Assembly (NCBI GenBank): GCA_022791495.1
Contig: JAAVZE010000046.1
Coordinates: 1 to 48,964 of the forward strand
Direction: 5' to 3'
Source: Eubacterium sp.
GTDB lineage: Bacteria > Bacillota > Clostridia > Lachnospirales > Lachnospiraceae
Length of the DNA: 48,964 nt
Each line of letters opens with the position of its first letter. The stretch's first letter is position 1. The position numbers and the translations under genes are program-made. Below, in pieces: positions 1 to 9,019 of the stretch. A model generated the notes under the pieces. The model was not told the origin of the DNA and did no database searches. It saw only the letters and a list, made by a program, of their open reading frames with translations.

Positions 1-38
1 AAGGCAAGTGCCAGTAAGTTACGAATCAATTTTTTCAA
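1..38 (-). CDS. Start of a secreted or membrane protein (partial)
   Basis: Only the first dozen codons are inside the window. On the minus strand a GGAGG at 50-46 is followed after 7 nt by a TTG codon at 38-36, and the reading MKKLIRNLLALA stays open to the left edge. The Lys-rich start followed by Leu/Ala looks like the beginning of a signal peptide. The gene lies 20 bp downstream of the pheT stop on the same strand, so it may be read from the same transcript. No function can be assigned, and the call depends on the ribosome site and the signal-like residues. Confidence 0.45.
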   Translation of the reverse strand, partial: MKKLIRNLLALA

Positions 39-58
39 AACAATCCCTCCAAGGAATA

Positions 59-2497
59 TTATTGACGTATTTTTACTCCTAAGCTTTCCATTTTCTTCAG
101 TATTTTATCCATCACCGCCGCCACATCCTTATCCTCCAATGTGCGGTCCGCAGCGCGGAATTGAATGGAGTAAGCCAGTGACTTCTCATCTGCTGCCAGC
201 TGCTCTCCCTCGTACACGTCGAACAGCTTAAAACTCTCCAGAATCTTTCCGCCATTTTTGCGGATAATCTCCTCCACCTGTCCGGCGAGAACATTCTTTT
301 TCATCACAAGAGAAATGTCTCTGGTAACAGCAGGGAATTTGGCAACTCCCTTATATTTGATATCAAAATCTGCGAGCTCTGCCAGCATCTCCACATTCAG
401 AACTGCCACATACGCCTTGGTTCCAATGCTGTAATGATCCAGCACCTCCGGATGAACTTCGCCCAGAAATCCAAGGGTTTTTCCGTCCAGTACAATATCT
501 GCCCGGCGCCCCGGATGCAGATAGGGACGGTCATCCTCCGGTGTGTAGGAAAGAGTCTGATGAATTCCCAGCTTATCAAAGATTCCCTCTAACACACCTT
601 TCATATCAAAGAAATCGCCCTCTCCGTACATACCCAGTGTCAGCTGCAGACGCTCTTCCGGAAGTTCCTCCAGTGGAAGGCTCTTGGGAAGATAAATATT
701 TGCCAGCTCATACAGCCTTACATCTTTATTTCTGCGGTTGTAATTCGTGGAAAGAGAAGTCAGCATTCCATTCAGCGACAGGGTTCTCATAATACTGTAG
801 TCCTCTCCCAGAGGGTTGGAGATCACGATGGCCTTCCGCAGATCACTCTGCTCCGGGATCAACAGTTTGTCAAATACTTTCGGACTCTCAAAGGAATAGC
901 TCATGCCCTCGCAGAAGCCCGCCTGCTCCACTACATTTCTCGCTATATTGCTGATCTCTGTCTGATAAGATAATTTTCCGGCTGTCGCCTCACCGCTGGG
1001 AAGTGTGGCAGGAATTTTGTCATAGCCGTAAAATCTTGCCACTTCCTCTGCCAGATCAGCCAGACGGTGAACGTCCTGTCTCCAGGTAGGCACATGCACC
1101 AGACGCTTTTCCCGGTCCACCGGAAGATCTACCATCTCAAAATAACGGATCATTTCTTCCTCACTGATATCGGTACCAAGAAGAGCGTTGATTTTATCTG
1201 GATCGTATGCCACTGTCTCCTCTTCCCGTTTCACCGGATAAATATCCACACAGCCACCTACAACAGTGCCGGCGCCCAGCTCCTCGATCAGCTGACAGGC
1301 GCGGTTCATCGCCTCCATAGTGGTATTGGGATCCAGTCCTTTTTCAAACTTCGCCTGGGCGTCGGTACGCATACCCAGCTTTTTCCCGGACAGACGGATA
1401 TTGGTGCCGTCAAAGCACGCCGCCTCAAAAAGCATCGTTTTCACGTCGTCGGTGATCTTGGAATTTTCGCCCCCCATGATACCGGCGATACCCACCGCCT
1501 TCTCTCCGTCGCAGATCATCAGGATGGAATCATCCAGCTGACGCTCCTGTCCGTCCAGAGTCATAAAAGTCTCACCCTGCTTTGCATTTCTCACAACGAT
1601 CTTTCTGCCGGCAATGGTATCCAGATCATAGGCATGCATCGGCTGGGAATATTCCTCCATCACATAGTTGGTGATATCTACGATGTTATTGATGGGGCGG
1701 ATTCCGCATGCCGCCAGCCTTCTCTGCATCCACTCCGGTGACGGCGCCAGTTTGATATCTTTTACCACCCGCGCCACATAACGGGAGCAGAGCTCCCTAT
1801 TTTCTATCTCTACGGAGATATAATCCTCTGTCTTCTCGTCGTTGCCCACCGCTTTTACTTCCGGCGGACAGAAGGGTTTGCGGAAGGTTGCCGCTGCCTC
1901 TCTGGCGATACCGATCACACCAAAGCAGTCCACACGGTTAGAGGTAACTTCGTATTCAAAATTGGCATCCCGCAGTCCCAGAAGCGCGATGGCGTCGCTG
2001 CCTACTGGTGCATCTTTATATTCTGGATTGTCACTGAGGATATAAATGCCATTCTCCGGGGCGTCGGGATAAAAATCTCTGGAGGACCCCAGTTCCTCGA
2101 TGGAACACATCATGCCACAGGACTCCACTCCGCGGAGCTTTCCCTTTTTGATCTTAATCCCCCCTGGTGTCTTAGATCCATCGTGGCCGCCTGCCACACG
2201 TCCCCCGTCCAACACCACAGGAATCTTCTGCCCTTCTTTCACGTTAGGCGCTCCTGTCACGATCTGTACCTGGGTTCCCTGCTCATCCACTGATACCTGG
2301 CAGATAACCAGCTTATCCGCATCCGGATGTTTTTCGATCTTGTCGATCCTTCCCACGATGATCTGATCCAGATCCTCGTCAAATTTTTCATATCCTTCCA
2401 CCTTGGTACCGGACAAAGTCATGGCGTCCATGTACTCCTTTTCGGTACATTCCAGTTCCGGAACATATGCTTTTATCCACGATAATGGTGTATTCAT
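59..2497 (-). CDS. pheT: Phenylalanine--tRNA ligase beta subunit
   Basis: Beta chain of the cytoplasmic (alpha-beta)2 PheRS that charges tRNA-Phe. The 812 residues are full length for a bacterial PheT. The order is the family's: an N-terminal tRNA-binding OB fold (about 40-150, with IIVGRIDKIEKHPDADKL), the B3/B4 editing region (about 210-380), the B5 domain (about 410-475), a catalytic-like core, and a C-terminal FDX-ACB anticodon-binding domain (about 720-812, starting near KFPAVTRDISLV). It starts 59 bp after pheS on the same strand, the standard pheST order, and should share the T-box control upstream of pheS. Nothing looks broken. Confidence 0.98.
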   Translation of the reverse strand: MNTPLSWIKAYVPELECTEKEYMDAMTLSGTKVEGYEKFDEDLDQIIVGRIDKIEKHPDADKLVICQVSVDEQGTQVQIVTGAPNVKEGQKIPVVLDGGRVAGGHDGSKTPGGIKIKKGKLRGVESCGMMCSIEELGSSRDFYPDAPENGIYILSDNPEYKDAPVGSDAIALLGLRDANFEYEVTSNRVDCFGVIGIAREAAATFRKPFCPPEVKAVGNDEKTEDYISVEIENRELCSRYVARVVKDIKLAPSPEWMQRRLAACGIRPINNIVDITNYVMEEYSQPMHAYDLDTIAGRKIVVRNAKQGETFMTLDGQERQLDDSILMICDGEKAVGIAGIMGGENSKITDDVKTMLFEAACFDGTNIRLSGKKLGMRTDAQAKFEKGLDPNTTMEAMNRACQLIEELGAGTVVGGCVDIYPVKREEETVAYDPDKINALLGTDISEEEMIRYFEMVDLPVDREKRLVHVPTWRQDVHRLADLAEEVARFYGYDKIPATLPSGEATAGKLSYQTEISNIARNVVEQAGFCEGMSYSFESPKVFDKLLIPEQSDLRKAIVISNPLGEDYSIMRTLSLNGMLTSLSTNYNRRNKDVRLYELANIYLPKSLPLEELPEERLQLTLGMYGEGDFFDMKGVLEGIFDKLGIHQTLSYTPEDDRPYLHPGRRADIVLDGKTLGFLGEVHPEVLDHYSIGTKAYVAVLNVEMLAELADFDIKYKGVAKFPAVTRDISLVMKKNVLAGQVEEIIRKNGGKILESFKLFDVYEGEQLAADEKSLAYSIQFRAADRTLEDKDVAAVMDKILKKMESLGVKIRQ

Positions 2498-2556
2498 TCT
2501 ACTAACCTCTTTTCTTTTATTTACAGATGTCCGTCGGCGTCAGGCCGCATCCTCTC

Positions 2557-3576
2557 CTAAAACTGCTCCAGGAACCGTTTATCATTCTCATAGAGCAGAC
2601 GCATATCGTCAATTTCGTATTTCAGCAATGCGATTCGCTCCAGACCGACTCCGAAGGCAAAACCTGTGTATTCATCCGGGTCAATGTGACTCATCTCCAA
2701 TACGTGGGGATGAACCATTCCGCAGCCCAGAATCTCGATCCAGCCCTCGCCTTTACAGAAGCGGCAGCCCTTTCCGCCGCATTTAAAACAAGTCACATCC
2801 ATCTCCGCGCTCGGCTCTGTAAACGGGAAATGATGGGGGCGGAATTTTACTTTTGTTCCCTCCCCAAACAACTCTTTTGCAAACTCTGCCAGGGTTCCCT
2901 TCAGATCTGCAAAGGTAATATTTTTATCGATCACAAGCCCCTCGATCTGATGGAAGGAAGGAGAATGGGTGGCGTCCACCTCATCGGAACGGAACACTCT
3001 TCCCGGTGCGATCATGCGGATCGGAAGCTTCCCTTCTTCCATCACCCGGACCTGTACCGAAGAGGTCTGGGTCCGCAGCAAAAACTTATCATTGATATAA
3101 AAGGTATCCTGCTCATCCTTCGCCGGATGGTTCGCCGGAATATTCAATGCTTCAAAGTTATAATAATCATATTCCACTTCGGGGCCTTCCACAACCTCAT
3201 AACCAAGTCCCACAAATATTTTTTCCACTTCTTCCAGTGCAATGGTATTCGGGTGTCTGTGTCCCAGTTTCGGTTTCTTTCCTGGAAGAGTCACATCGAT
3301 CACTTCGGCTTTCATCTTCTCTTCACGGAGAGCTTTGGCAAATGCAGTCTTTTTCGCCTCCAGCTTTGCCTCAATGTCTTTTCTCGCCTCGTTCACCAGC
3401 TGTCCCACCTTCGGTCTGTCCTCCGGCGCCACATCCTTCATGGATTTAAGCACGCTGGTAAGTTCTCCTTTTTTACCAAGAAATGCCACCCGGATATCAT
3501 TCAGCTTATCCAGTCCTTCGGATGTCTCGATCTGAGACAGGGCATCCTTCATGATCTTTTCAAGTTTTTCTTTCAT
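2557..3576 (-). CDS. pheS: Phenylalanine--tRNA ligase alpha subunit
   Basis: Catalytic alpha chain of PheRS, a class II aminoacyl-tRNA synthetase. The start chosen is ATG at 3576 (MKEKLEKI), which has GAGGAG three bases upstream. A longer frame reaches 3648 but its extra 24 residues are unlike PheS and run into leader RNA. The 339 residues match the family. They comprise an N-terminal coiled coil (about 1-85), then the catalytic core with motif 2 ([20 protein letters not shown]) and motif 3 ([14 protein letters not shown]). A Cys cluster [12 protein letters not shown] sits near residue 260, as in many Firmicute PheS. It is first gene of pheST and is controlled by the T-box leader. Confidence 0.97.
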   Translation of the reverse strand: MKEKLEKIMKDALSQIETSEGLDKLNDIRVAFLGKKGELTSVLKSMKDVAPEDRPKVGQLVNEARKDIEAKLEAKKTAFAKALREEKMKAEVIDVTLPGKKPKLGHRHPNTIALEEVEKIFVGLGYEVVEGPEVEYDYYNFEALNIPANHPAKDEQDTFYINDKFLLRTQTSSVQVRVMEEGKLPIRMIAPGRVFRSDEVDATHSPSFHQIEGLVIDKNITFADLKGTLAEFAKELFGEGTKVKFRPHHFPFTEPSAEMDVTCFKCGGKGCRFCKGEGWIEILGCGMVHPHVLEMSHIDPDEYTGFAFGVGLERIALLKYEIDDMRLLYENDKRFLEQF

Positions 3577-3659
3577 GATCTCCTCATTTCCGCAGGATAC
3601 ACATTTTATCCTGCTGCTTGTTTTATAATCTGTATCCGGAAATAACATGCCTCAAAAAA

Positions 3660-3707
3660 GCGGCGGCTGAGTATCGCGCCGCTCCAAGAATCGCAAGGCG
3701 ATTCTTG
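3660..3707 (-). repeat. Two adjacent palindromic hairpins in the pheS 5' leader
   Basis: Between the T-box terminator and the pheS ribosome site lie two GC-rich inverted repeats. GCGGCG at 3660-3665 pairs with CGCCGC at 3677-3682. A 10-bp perfect arm at 3685-3694 pairs with 3698-3707 across a 3-base loop. Neither has a following U-run in the direction of pheS, so they are not typical terminators. They look like a small dispersed (REP-like) repeat lodged in the leader, but dispersal cannot be seen in one window. Confidence 0.6.
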
Positions 3708-3735
3708 CTCCGCAGATGTTGAACTTTCCTGCTAA

Positions 3736-3791
3736 AATCAAAAAGTCCATCCCCCACAGGCATGTTCTCCATGCTTACAAGGGACGGACTT
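3736..3791 (-). terminator. T-box regulated terminator
   Basis: On the minus strand an 11-bp arm (3791-3781) pairs, with one G-U, to 3753-3743, followed by a T-rich run (TTTTTGATTTT). The 5' arm begins just after the T-box sequence, so formation of the antiterminator with uncharged tRNA would compete with this hairpin. Confidence 0.88.
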
Positions 3792-4047
3792 ATATTTCCG
3801 CGGTACCACCCTGATTCCTACCACTCACAAAGAAGCTCTTTTCTCTCCTCTGTCCACAGCAGACACTCATTATCGCTTAACGCGCAGCCACGCCGCTCCC
3901 TACTGAATTTCAGAAACGGAACTCCGGTGTGAATGTCAATGACCCAGGGAACCTGACAGAACTTTCAGCCGGTGATTCTGTCTCTCTGATGGAAATGGAT
4001 CATATCTGGAGAATATCCTCCTGCACCATCTTCGTCTTTATCAATTT
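3736..4047 (-). promoter_or_regulatory. T-box leader, tRNA-Phe responsive
   Basis: The diagnostic T-box AGGGTGGTACCGCG lies at 3812-3799 on the minus strand, immediately before a strong terminator. The roughly 300-nt transcript upstream is the right size for Stem I to III plus antiterminator. By family knowledge, uncharged tRNA binds the specifier codon in Stem I and the T-box bulge and lets transcription read into the operon. The specifier is inferred to be UUC because the genes are pheST. The UUC followed by A at 3933-3931 is a candidate, but I could not fold Stem I with certainty. Confidence 0.93.
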
Positions 4048-4053
4048 GGATTA

Positions 4054-4083
4054 ATAGTATCACATTTTGGGCCGTGGTGTCAA
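4054..4083 (-). promoter_or_regulatory. pheST promoter
   Basis: TTGACA (4083-4078) and TACTAT (4059-4054) are spaced 18 bp on the minus strand, placing the transcript start just upstream of the T-box leader. Confidence 0.7.
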
Positions 4084-4184
4084 TAATTTTTTAGTTCGTA
4101 CTCCAGGTCCTTTCCATTATAATTCTCCTTTTCACAAATTATATCACTATACTCTTTATCAGTCAATATACTTACATTAACCTT

Positions 4185-4445
4185 TCACCACTTCCTCCTG
4201 ACATGGGGACAATATCCATTCTTCCTCACCGCCCGCACTGCCACATAACAACCGCACTGTCCGCAGATCCCACTACGAAGCTCTGGACAGGTGTCACAGA
4301 TCAAAAGCCTTCTCTCATGCTCCTCGGGAGATATCTTGTCTTCCTCCGGAATATTGGCGATGTAATCCTCCAGCTTGATCCGTTCCTTTTCCAGCATCTC
4401 TTTTGTCCACATACACTTGCGGCAAAATGGTATCTGTTTTCCCAT
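4185..4445 (-). CDS. Small Cys-rich, probably zinc-binding protein (DUF6171-like)
   Basis: The 86-residue protein has paired cysteines throughout: CRKC near residue 8, CDTC near 50, then C-G-x-C-G-C near 60-65 and a final YCP near 78. This suggests two zinc sites. I recognise the pattern as the DUF6171 group of Firmicutes, which has no known function. ATG at 4445 is preferred because AGGGGG lies just upstream; a second ATG four codons earlier (4457) overlaps that site and is less likely. It lies upstream of the pheST promoter on the same strand and downstream of the arabinofuranosidase, with no obvious link to either. Confidence 0.72.
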   Translation of the reverse strand: MGKQIPFCRKCMWTKEMLEKERIKLEDYIANIPEEDKISPEEHERRLLICDTCPELRSGICGQCGCYVAVRAVRKNGYCPHVRRKW

Positions 4446-4463
4446 GATCCCCCTCATTTCTCC

Positions 4464-4575
4464 AATCCACGAGCGTCACGCTTCGTGAGACCACTCGGGT
4501 TAGCGGGTGCGCTGGAATACCCTGCGTGCAAGCTCACTGGTATTCTCACTTTAGCTCGACGGCGCCGTCGAGCTA
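4464..4575. repeat. Cluster of palindromes between genes
   Basis: A GC-rich intergenic stretch holds a perfect 24-bp palindrome at 4552-4575 and a 7-bp inverted repeat GAATACC/GGTATTC (4515-4521 and 4539-4545). A short CACG/CGTG hairpin lies near 4470. It is unlike the surrounding AT-rich spacers and resembles a small dispersed palindromic element. No T-run follows, so it is not obviously a terminator. Confidence 0.55.
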
Positions 4576-4595
4576 CCCTCGCGTAAATTATATAA

Positions 4596-4616
4596 GGGCG
4601 GCACAGAGCGCCGCCC
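4596..4616 (-). terminator. Probable terminator of the arabinofuranosidase gene
   Basis: GGGCGGC (4596-4602) pairs with GCCGCCC (4610-4616) over a 7-nt loop, starting 18 bp after the stop codon. The minus-strand tail TTATATAATTT is only moderately T-rich. Confidence 0.65.
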
Positions 4617-4633
4617 CACACAAATAATATCCA

Positions 4634-6112
4634 TTATTTCAGAATCAGTGTCACCACACTGCATGGAGGCATTTTCACCGACAGGCAGCCTTCTGTCAGC
4701 GAAGCGCCATCAAATTCTACCGGCTTCACCACGTCTTCCTTCTCAAAGGAATTGAAATCATCCATCTTTCCGGTTAGAATCCTTCCACTCACAGCAGAAA
4801 ATGCGCCTTCTACGCCCGTAGAAATTTCAATTTCTTCGGAGAGGGAAGCATTTGCCAGGGTAACGGTCAGCTCACCCTCTTCGTTGATGGAAGCAGAAGA
4901 AGAAATCAGTGGAATGCTGTGGCCTTCGCATTCTTCCACCGGAGTATCCACAAAACAGTCTACAAGTGTAGCATTCTGGTGGCGTTTGTACATCTCAAAC
5001 ACGTGATAGGTCGGTGTCTTAACGATTTTAGCACCTTCGGTCAGGATCACTGCCTGAAGTACATTTACTACCTGGGCGATGTTTGCCATGGCGATGCGGT
5101 CGCAGTGGCGGTTGAAGATATTCAGGTTCAGTGCCGCTACCATAGCATCCCGCATCGTATTCTGCTGATACAGAAATCCCGGATTCGTCCCCTCTTCTAC
5201 CTGGAGCCAGGTGCCCCACTCGTCCACGATCAATTTAACCTTGTGCTCTGGATCATATTTACTCATGATCTCCAGATGGCGGTCGATCATCTCCTCAATG
5301 CGCAGGGTTAAATCAATGGTCTCATAGTATTCCTTCGTATCAAACTGTGTTGCCTTGCTTTTCTTCTCCCAGCCTCCGGGCACCGTATAATAATGCAGGC
5401 TGATGGCATCCGCAAAACGGTCCCCGATAATACTCATGAGTTTATCCGTCCACTCATAATTCGCCCCATCCGGTCCGCAGGCGATCTTGTAAAGCTTATT
5501 GTCGCCGTAATCCCGGCAGTATGTCTGGTATCTGCGGTAAATATTCGCATAGTAATCCGGCGTCATATTGCCGCCGCAGCCCCAGTTCTCATTGCCCACA
5601 CCAAAATATTTTACCTTCCAGGGCTCTTTTCTGCCGTTTTTCTGGCGCAGTTTCGACATCGGTGACTCACCGTCAAAGGTCATGTACTCGATCCATTCTG
5701 ACATTTCCCGAACGGATCCGCTGCCCACATTTCCATTTATGTAGGGTTCACACCCCAGCTGGTCGCAGAGTTCAAAAAATTCATGGGTTCCAAAGCTGTT
5801 ATCTTCTACCACGCCGCCCCAGTGGGTATTGATCATGCGCTTTCTGTTCTCCTTCTCACCGATTCCATCCATCCAGTGATACTCATCGGCAAAGCAGCCG
5901 CCCGGCCAGCGAAGTACCGGGATCTCCAGTTCCTTCAAAGCCTCTACCACATCGTTTCTCATTCCATTTGTATTAGGGATCTCAGAATCCTCTCCCACAA
6001 ATATCCCCTCATAGATACATCTTCCCAGATGCTCCGAAAAATGACCGTAAATTTCCCTGTTGATCTTTCCCATTTTACGCTTTGCGTTAATCATTCCTGT
6101 AATCTTTTTCAT
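4634..6112 (-). CDS. abfA: Alpha-L-arabinofuranosidase, GH51
   Basis: Releases terminal L-arabinose from arabino-oligosaccharides or arabinoxylan fragments. ATG at 6112 follows AGGAGG by 7 bases; the frame stays open 23 codons further but that part is not protein-like. The 492 residues have the GH51 (beta/alpha)8 barrel, with acid/base Glu175 in GVGNENWG and nucleophile Glu298 in VDEWGTW, then a C-terminal beta-sandwich (about 390-492). There is no signal peptide, so it is cytoplasmic and must act on imported oligosaccharides. No transporter or other arabinose gene is next to it. A close alternative is a GH51 enzyme with mixed arabinofuranosidase/xylosidase activity. Confidence 0.95.
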   Translation of the reverse strand: MKKITGMINAKRKMGKINREIYGHFSEHLGRCIYEGIFVGEDSEIPNTNGMRNDVVEALKELEIPVLRWPGGCFADEYHWMDGIGEKENRKRMINTHWGGVVEDNSFGTHEFFELCDQLGCEPYINGNVGSGSVREMSEWIEYMTFDGESPMSKLRQKNGRKEPWKVKYFGVGNENWGCGGNMTPDYYANIYRRYQTYCRDYGDNKLYKIACGPDGANYEWTDKLMSIIGDRFADAISLHYYTVPGGWEKKSKATQFDTKEYYETIDLTLRIEEMIDRHLEIMSKYDPEHKVKLIVDEWGTWLQVEEGTNPGFLYQQNTMRDAMVAALNLNIFNRHCDRIAMANIAQVVNVLQAVILTEGAKIVKTPTYHVFEMYKRHQNATLVDCFVDTPVEECEGHSIPLISSSASINEEGELTVTLANASLSEEIEISTGVEGAFSAVSGRILTGKMDDFNSFEKEDVVKPVEFDGASLTEGCLSVKMPPCSVVTLILK

Positions 6113-6165
6113 GATAATACCTCCTGAATTTATTATTTTCAATTGATGTCTGGACCTCTTGCCCC

Positions 6166-6183
6166 TTGTATTATCATACATAA
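6166..6183. promoter_or_regulatory. Inverted repeat upstream of abfA, possible operator
   Basis: TTGTAT, a 4-base spacer and ATACAT form an imperfect palindrome about 54 bp upstream of the abfA start, in the region where a promoter is expected. Its TTGTA/TACA arms resemble sites of GntR/AraR-type arabinose repressors, but no regulator gene is nearby. This is an inference from the symmetry only. Confidence 0.3.
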
Positions 6184-6312
6184 CTAAGCAGCCAAAGAAA
6201 ATAGATTATTTTGGTGCTCTTATGTATTTTTTTGTATGGATACCACTCTTCTTCGTCAAAGAGAGCGGCCTGGTTCCGTCAGTCCTGGTCAAAATAGCCC
6301 TTATACTTGACC

Positions 6313-6578
6313 TCATATTTCCCGTCGGGAAATATCATCATTCCGGTATGCGGAAAGCACCTGAGTCTTATCCGAATAGCAGTTGTAATAGGGATTGTGC
6401 AGGATCCGCTCCGTGTCTCTCACAAAAGCAGGACGCCACAGATTCGCCTCCTCGTGGTCACTCCGCCGCCGGATGGCATTTTCATCTACAAAGGCACAGG
6501 GATTTTTACCCAGTGACATCTCCGATCCTCCCTGATACGCTCCTGAAGCTCCTTACTGAGCCCGTGGTCGGCAGCCAT
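6313..6578 (-). pseudogene. Broken dGTPase-like HD hydrolase (5' part only)
   Basis: An ATG at 6578 with GAGGTG upstream opens a frame reading MAADHGLSKELQERIRE. The family-like continuation GSEMSLGKNPCAFVDENA lies one frame over, so a single base (a G in GAGGGATC) appears to be missing near 6530. The second frame shows the N-terminal hallmarks of deoxyguanosinetriphosphate triphosphohydrolases (FVRDTERILHNPYY, then DKTQV) and ends at 6313, before the HD residues of the active site. The rest of a gene of about 1 kb is absent. It sits 12 bp after pdxK, so it was probably the last gene of that operon. Confidence 0.75.
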
Positions 6579-6590
6579 ATGATCACCTCG

Positions 6591-7421
6591 CTATCGTAAT
6601 TTATGAAGTACCTCTTCAAAACATACTCCATCTGTCTCTGGTATATCAAATTTCTCTGTCGCCCGGATACACTCCTGCACAAAGGCCGCCGCCTTGCGGA
6701 CAGAGGTCTCAAAATCCACCCCATTGACACAGTCAGCGGCGATAATAGACGAGAAAATATCGCCGGTGCCGGAGCGCACCTTCCCCACTCTCTTCTGCCG
6801 TAACAACTTACACTCTCCAGGAACCTCACTTACCGCATTGGAGATGAACTGCCCGGAATCCAGTCCGGATACTACGATCTTCTTCGCTCCCAGCTCCCGC
6901 AGTCGTGCCATCATCTCCAGTAATTCTTTCCGCTGCCAGTTCCTATCCTTAAAAGGCATGCCGGTGAGCATACAGGCTTCTGTTACATTGGGCGTGAGAA
7001 TATCGGCATACTCCACCAGATGCTTCATCTTGTCACACATTTCCGCCGTATAAGTGGGATAAGCTTTTCCATTTTCTCCCATGACCGGATCGATGATCAC
7101 CTGGGTCCTCTCATCCCGGAACTGACGGATAAATTCTCTCACGATCTCGATCTGTTCCGCCGATCCCAGGAATCCGCTGGCGATGCCCTCAAAGCAAAGA
7201 TCCAGCTTTTTCCACTCCTCCATAAACCTCGGCATTTTATCAGTAAAATCATTATAATAATACGAGGGAAAACCCGTATGATTGGAAAATATGGAAGTTG
7301 GCAGCAGACAGGCCTGTACCCTCATATGAGAGATCACCGGAAGGGAAACGGCGGCTGAACACCTTCCAAAACCCGATATATCATTGATGACAGCTATTTT
7401 TTTCTGCTTATTGTGCGACAT
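6591..7421 (-). CDS. pdxK: Pyridoxamine/pyridoxal kinase
   Basis: Ribokinase-fold kinase of the PdxK/PdxY/ThiD group that phosphorylates B6 vitamers to supply PLP. The start is ATG at 7421, eight bases after AGGAG; a GTG three codons earlier overlaps that site and is rejected. The 276 residues carry an early glycine motif (NDISGFGRCS), IIDPVMGENG for substrate and Mg, LTPNVTEA, and the anion-hole/catalytic GTGD (VRSGTGDIFSS). The sequence resembles the Firmicutes pyridoxamine kinase group rather than ThiD. Its first codons overlap the end of the symporter gene by 14 bp, so translation is probably coupled. Confidence 0.92.
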   Translation of the reverse strand: MSHNKQKKIAVINDISGFGRCSAAVSLPVISHMRVQACLLPTSIFSNHTGFPSYYYNDFTDKMPRFMEEWKKLDLCFEGIASGFLGSAEQIEIVREFIRQFRDERTQVIIDPVMGENGKAYPTYTAEMCDKMKHLVEYADILTPNVTEACMLTGMPFKDRNWQRKELLEMMARLRELGAKKIVVSGLDSGQFISNAVSEVPGECKLLRQKRVGKVRSGTGDIFSSIIAADCVNGVDFETSVRKAAAFVQECIRATEKFDIPETDGVCFEEVLHKLR

Positions 7422-8832
7422 TGCTTCCACTCCTGTATTTTTGAAAAAATTCCCTGGTTTCCTTCACAACCACGCCACCCAGGGCAAACAGCGCGATCAT
7501 ATTCGGTATCGCCATCAAACTGTTAAAAATATCCGCTATGGTCCACACCGCGGCCACCGTCATATACGGCCCGATAAATACCGCGGCAATGTAGAGCCAG
7601 CGGTATACTTTTACTACCTTCCGGCTTCCCGAGAGATATTCAAGGCACCGCTCCGAATAGTAATCCCAGCCCAGAATCGTAGTAAAGGCAAAAAACACCA
7701 GACAGAGCATCAGGACAAAAGAGGCCGCCTGCGCCGGAATCGGCAGACCGTTCTGAAAAGCAAAGGTGGTGACCTGGACTCCCTCCAGTCCTTCCACACG
7801 CCATGCCCCAGTGAGAACGATGGAGATCCCCGTCATGGAACAGATAATAATGGTATCGATAAAGGTTCCTGTCATGGACACAAGCCCCTGTCTCACAGGT
7901 TGCTTCGTCTGGGCCGCTGCCGCTGCGATGGGCGCCGACCCCAGTCCCGCCTCGTTAGAAAAGATTCCTCTGGCAACTCCCTTCTGTACCGCAACAATCA
8001 TGCTTCCCACGACCCCTCCTGTCACAGCAGAGGGATCAAAAGCTCCCCGCAGGATCTCTCCCACAGCCGCCGGGATTTTTTGGATATTGCACACCATAAG
8101 AAGGACACAGAAGAATATATAAGTAACAGCCATCAGCGGTACTACCACCTGAGACACGCTGGCGATCCTGCGAATCCCCCCGATGACTACCAGCGCCACA
8201 CATATGGCAAGGAGTACCGATGAGATAACTACCGTCCAGGAATACTCCCCCAGTCCGGGAATATCTACCGTATGTACCTGATCCGGGTCAAAAAAGCCCT
8301 GAATCGCCGATGAAATACCGTTGACCTGGGAAAATGTCCCGATTCCAAAAAGCCCCACACAAGCTCCAAAGAAGGCAAATACTTTTGCCAGCGGCCGCCA
8401 TTTTTTCCCCATACCTAATTCAATATAGTAAAATGGTCCTCCCAATACATGGCCGTCTTTATCCACCGTCCGGTATTTCACTGCGAGAAGTCCTTCTGCA
8501 TACTTGGTTGCCATGCCAAAAAACGCCGCTGTCACCATCCAGAAAAGGGCCCCTGGTCCCCCCAGACAGATCGCCGTCGCCACTCCTACGATATTTCCTG
8601 TGCCGATGGTGGCAGAAAGGGCAGTACATAATGCCGCAAAAGAAGTGACTTCTCCGGTCCCTCCCTCTTCATTTTTCACCATCCACTTGAGAGCCAGGGG
8701 CAGCCTGCACATCTGCAGAAACCCCAGCCGGAATGTCAGATACAATCCGCCGGCAAGGATCAGAACCATAAGTGGAACACCTGTTATAAACTCATTTACC
8801 GCTACAAGAATTTCATCGATCTGTGACAGCAT
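7408..8832 (-). CDS. Alanine/glycine:cation symporter, AGCS family
   Basis: Inner-membrane carrier importing alanine or glycine with Na+ or H+. The 474 residues hold about 11 hydrophobic spans and AGCS signatures: GLYLTFRLGFLQM in TM1-2, ATIGTGNIVGVATAI, GGPGALFWM, and FSNEAGLGSAPIAAAAA near residue 290. GGAGGAGG lies shortly before ATG 8832. It is first gene of an operon with pdxK. A symporter for an amino acid coupled to a PLP-precursor kinase suggests linked amino acid and B6 use, though this is inference. Substrate (Ala, Gly or D-Ala) cannot be told from sequence. Confidence 0.93.
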   Translation of the reverse strand: MLSQIDEILVAVNEFITGVPLMVLILAGGLYLTFRLGFLQMCRLPLALKWMVKNEEGGTGEVTSFAALCTALSATIGTGNIVGVATAICLGGPGALFWMVTAAFFGMATKYAEGLLAVKYRTVDKDGHVLGGPFYYIELGMGKKWRPLAKVFAFFGACVGLFGIGTFSQVNGISSAIQGFFDPDQVHTVDIPGLGEYSWTVVISSVLLAICVALVVIGGIRRIASVSQVVVPLMAVTYIFFCVLLMVCNIQKIPAAVGEILRGAFDPSAVTGGVVGSMIVAVQKGVARGIFSNEAGLGSAPIAAAAAQTKQPVRQGLVSMTGTFIDTIIICSMTGISIVLTGAWRVEGLEGVQVTTFAFQNGLPIPAQAASFVLMLCLVFFAFTTILGWDYYSERCLEYLSGSRKVVKVYRWLYIAAVFIGPYMTVAAVWTIADIFNSLMAIPNMIALFALGGVVVKETREFFQKYRSGSNVAQ

Positions 8833-8865
8833 AAATTACTTCCTCCTCCAAATCCAGTTAAAAAA

Positions 8866-8894
8866 ATAATAACGATTTTAAGTAAAAAAGTCAA
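8866..8894 (-). promoter_or_regulatory. Promoter of the symporter-pdxK operon
   Basis: TTGACT (8894-8889), 17 bp, TATTAT (8871-8866) on the minus strand, about 33 bp before the start codon. Confidence 0.75.
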
Positions 8895-8912
8895 GCCAAA
8901 GCAAAATACTAC

Positions 8913-8941
8913 TTCCCATTTTATAAAACATTTGCTATACT
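8913..8941 (+). promoter_or_regulatory. Possible promoter of the diguanylate cyclase gene
   Basis: TTCCCA (8913-8918), 17 bp, TATACT (8936-8941). The -35 is weak (4 of 6). Confidence 0.4.
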
Positions 8942-9019
8942 TACCTCAATAGCTATGTTCAAACAACATTTATAAGGAATATGATTAAGGGATACAACAG
9001 AAAGAATGGGGGACTGACT

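Noticed and set aside
1067-1741. Long plus-strand open frame of 224 codons
   Set aside because: It lies fully inside pheT on the other strand, has no ribosome site, and its translation has no protein-family character.
2527-3645. Plus-strand open frame of 372 codons
   Set aside because: Antisense to pheS, with no ribosome site; a by-product of codon bias.
4464-4575. Bacterial attachment site or riboswitch in the palindrome cluster
   Set aside because: No integrase or regulated gene is placed to use it; symmetry alone does not support either.
7421-7430. GTG start for pyridoxamine kinase
   Set aside because: It overlaps the AGGAG that correctly serves the ATG at 7421.
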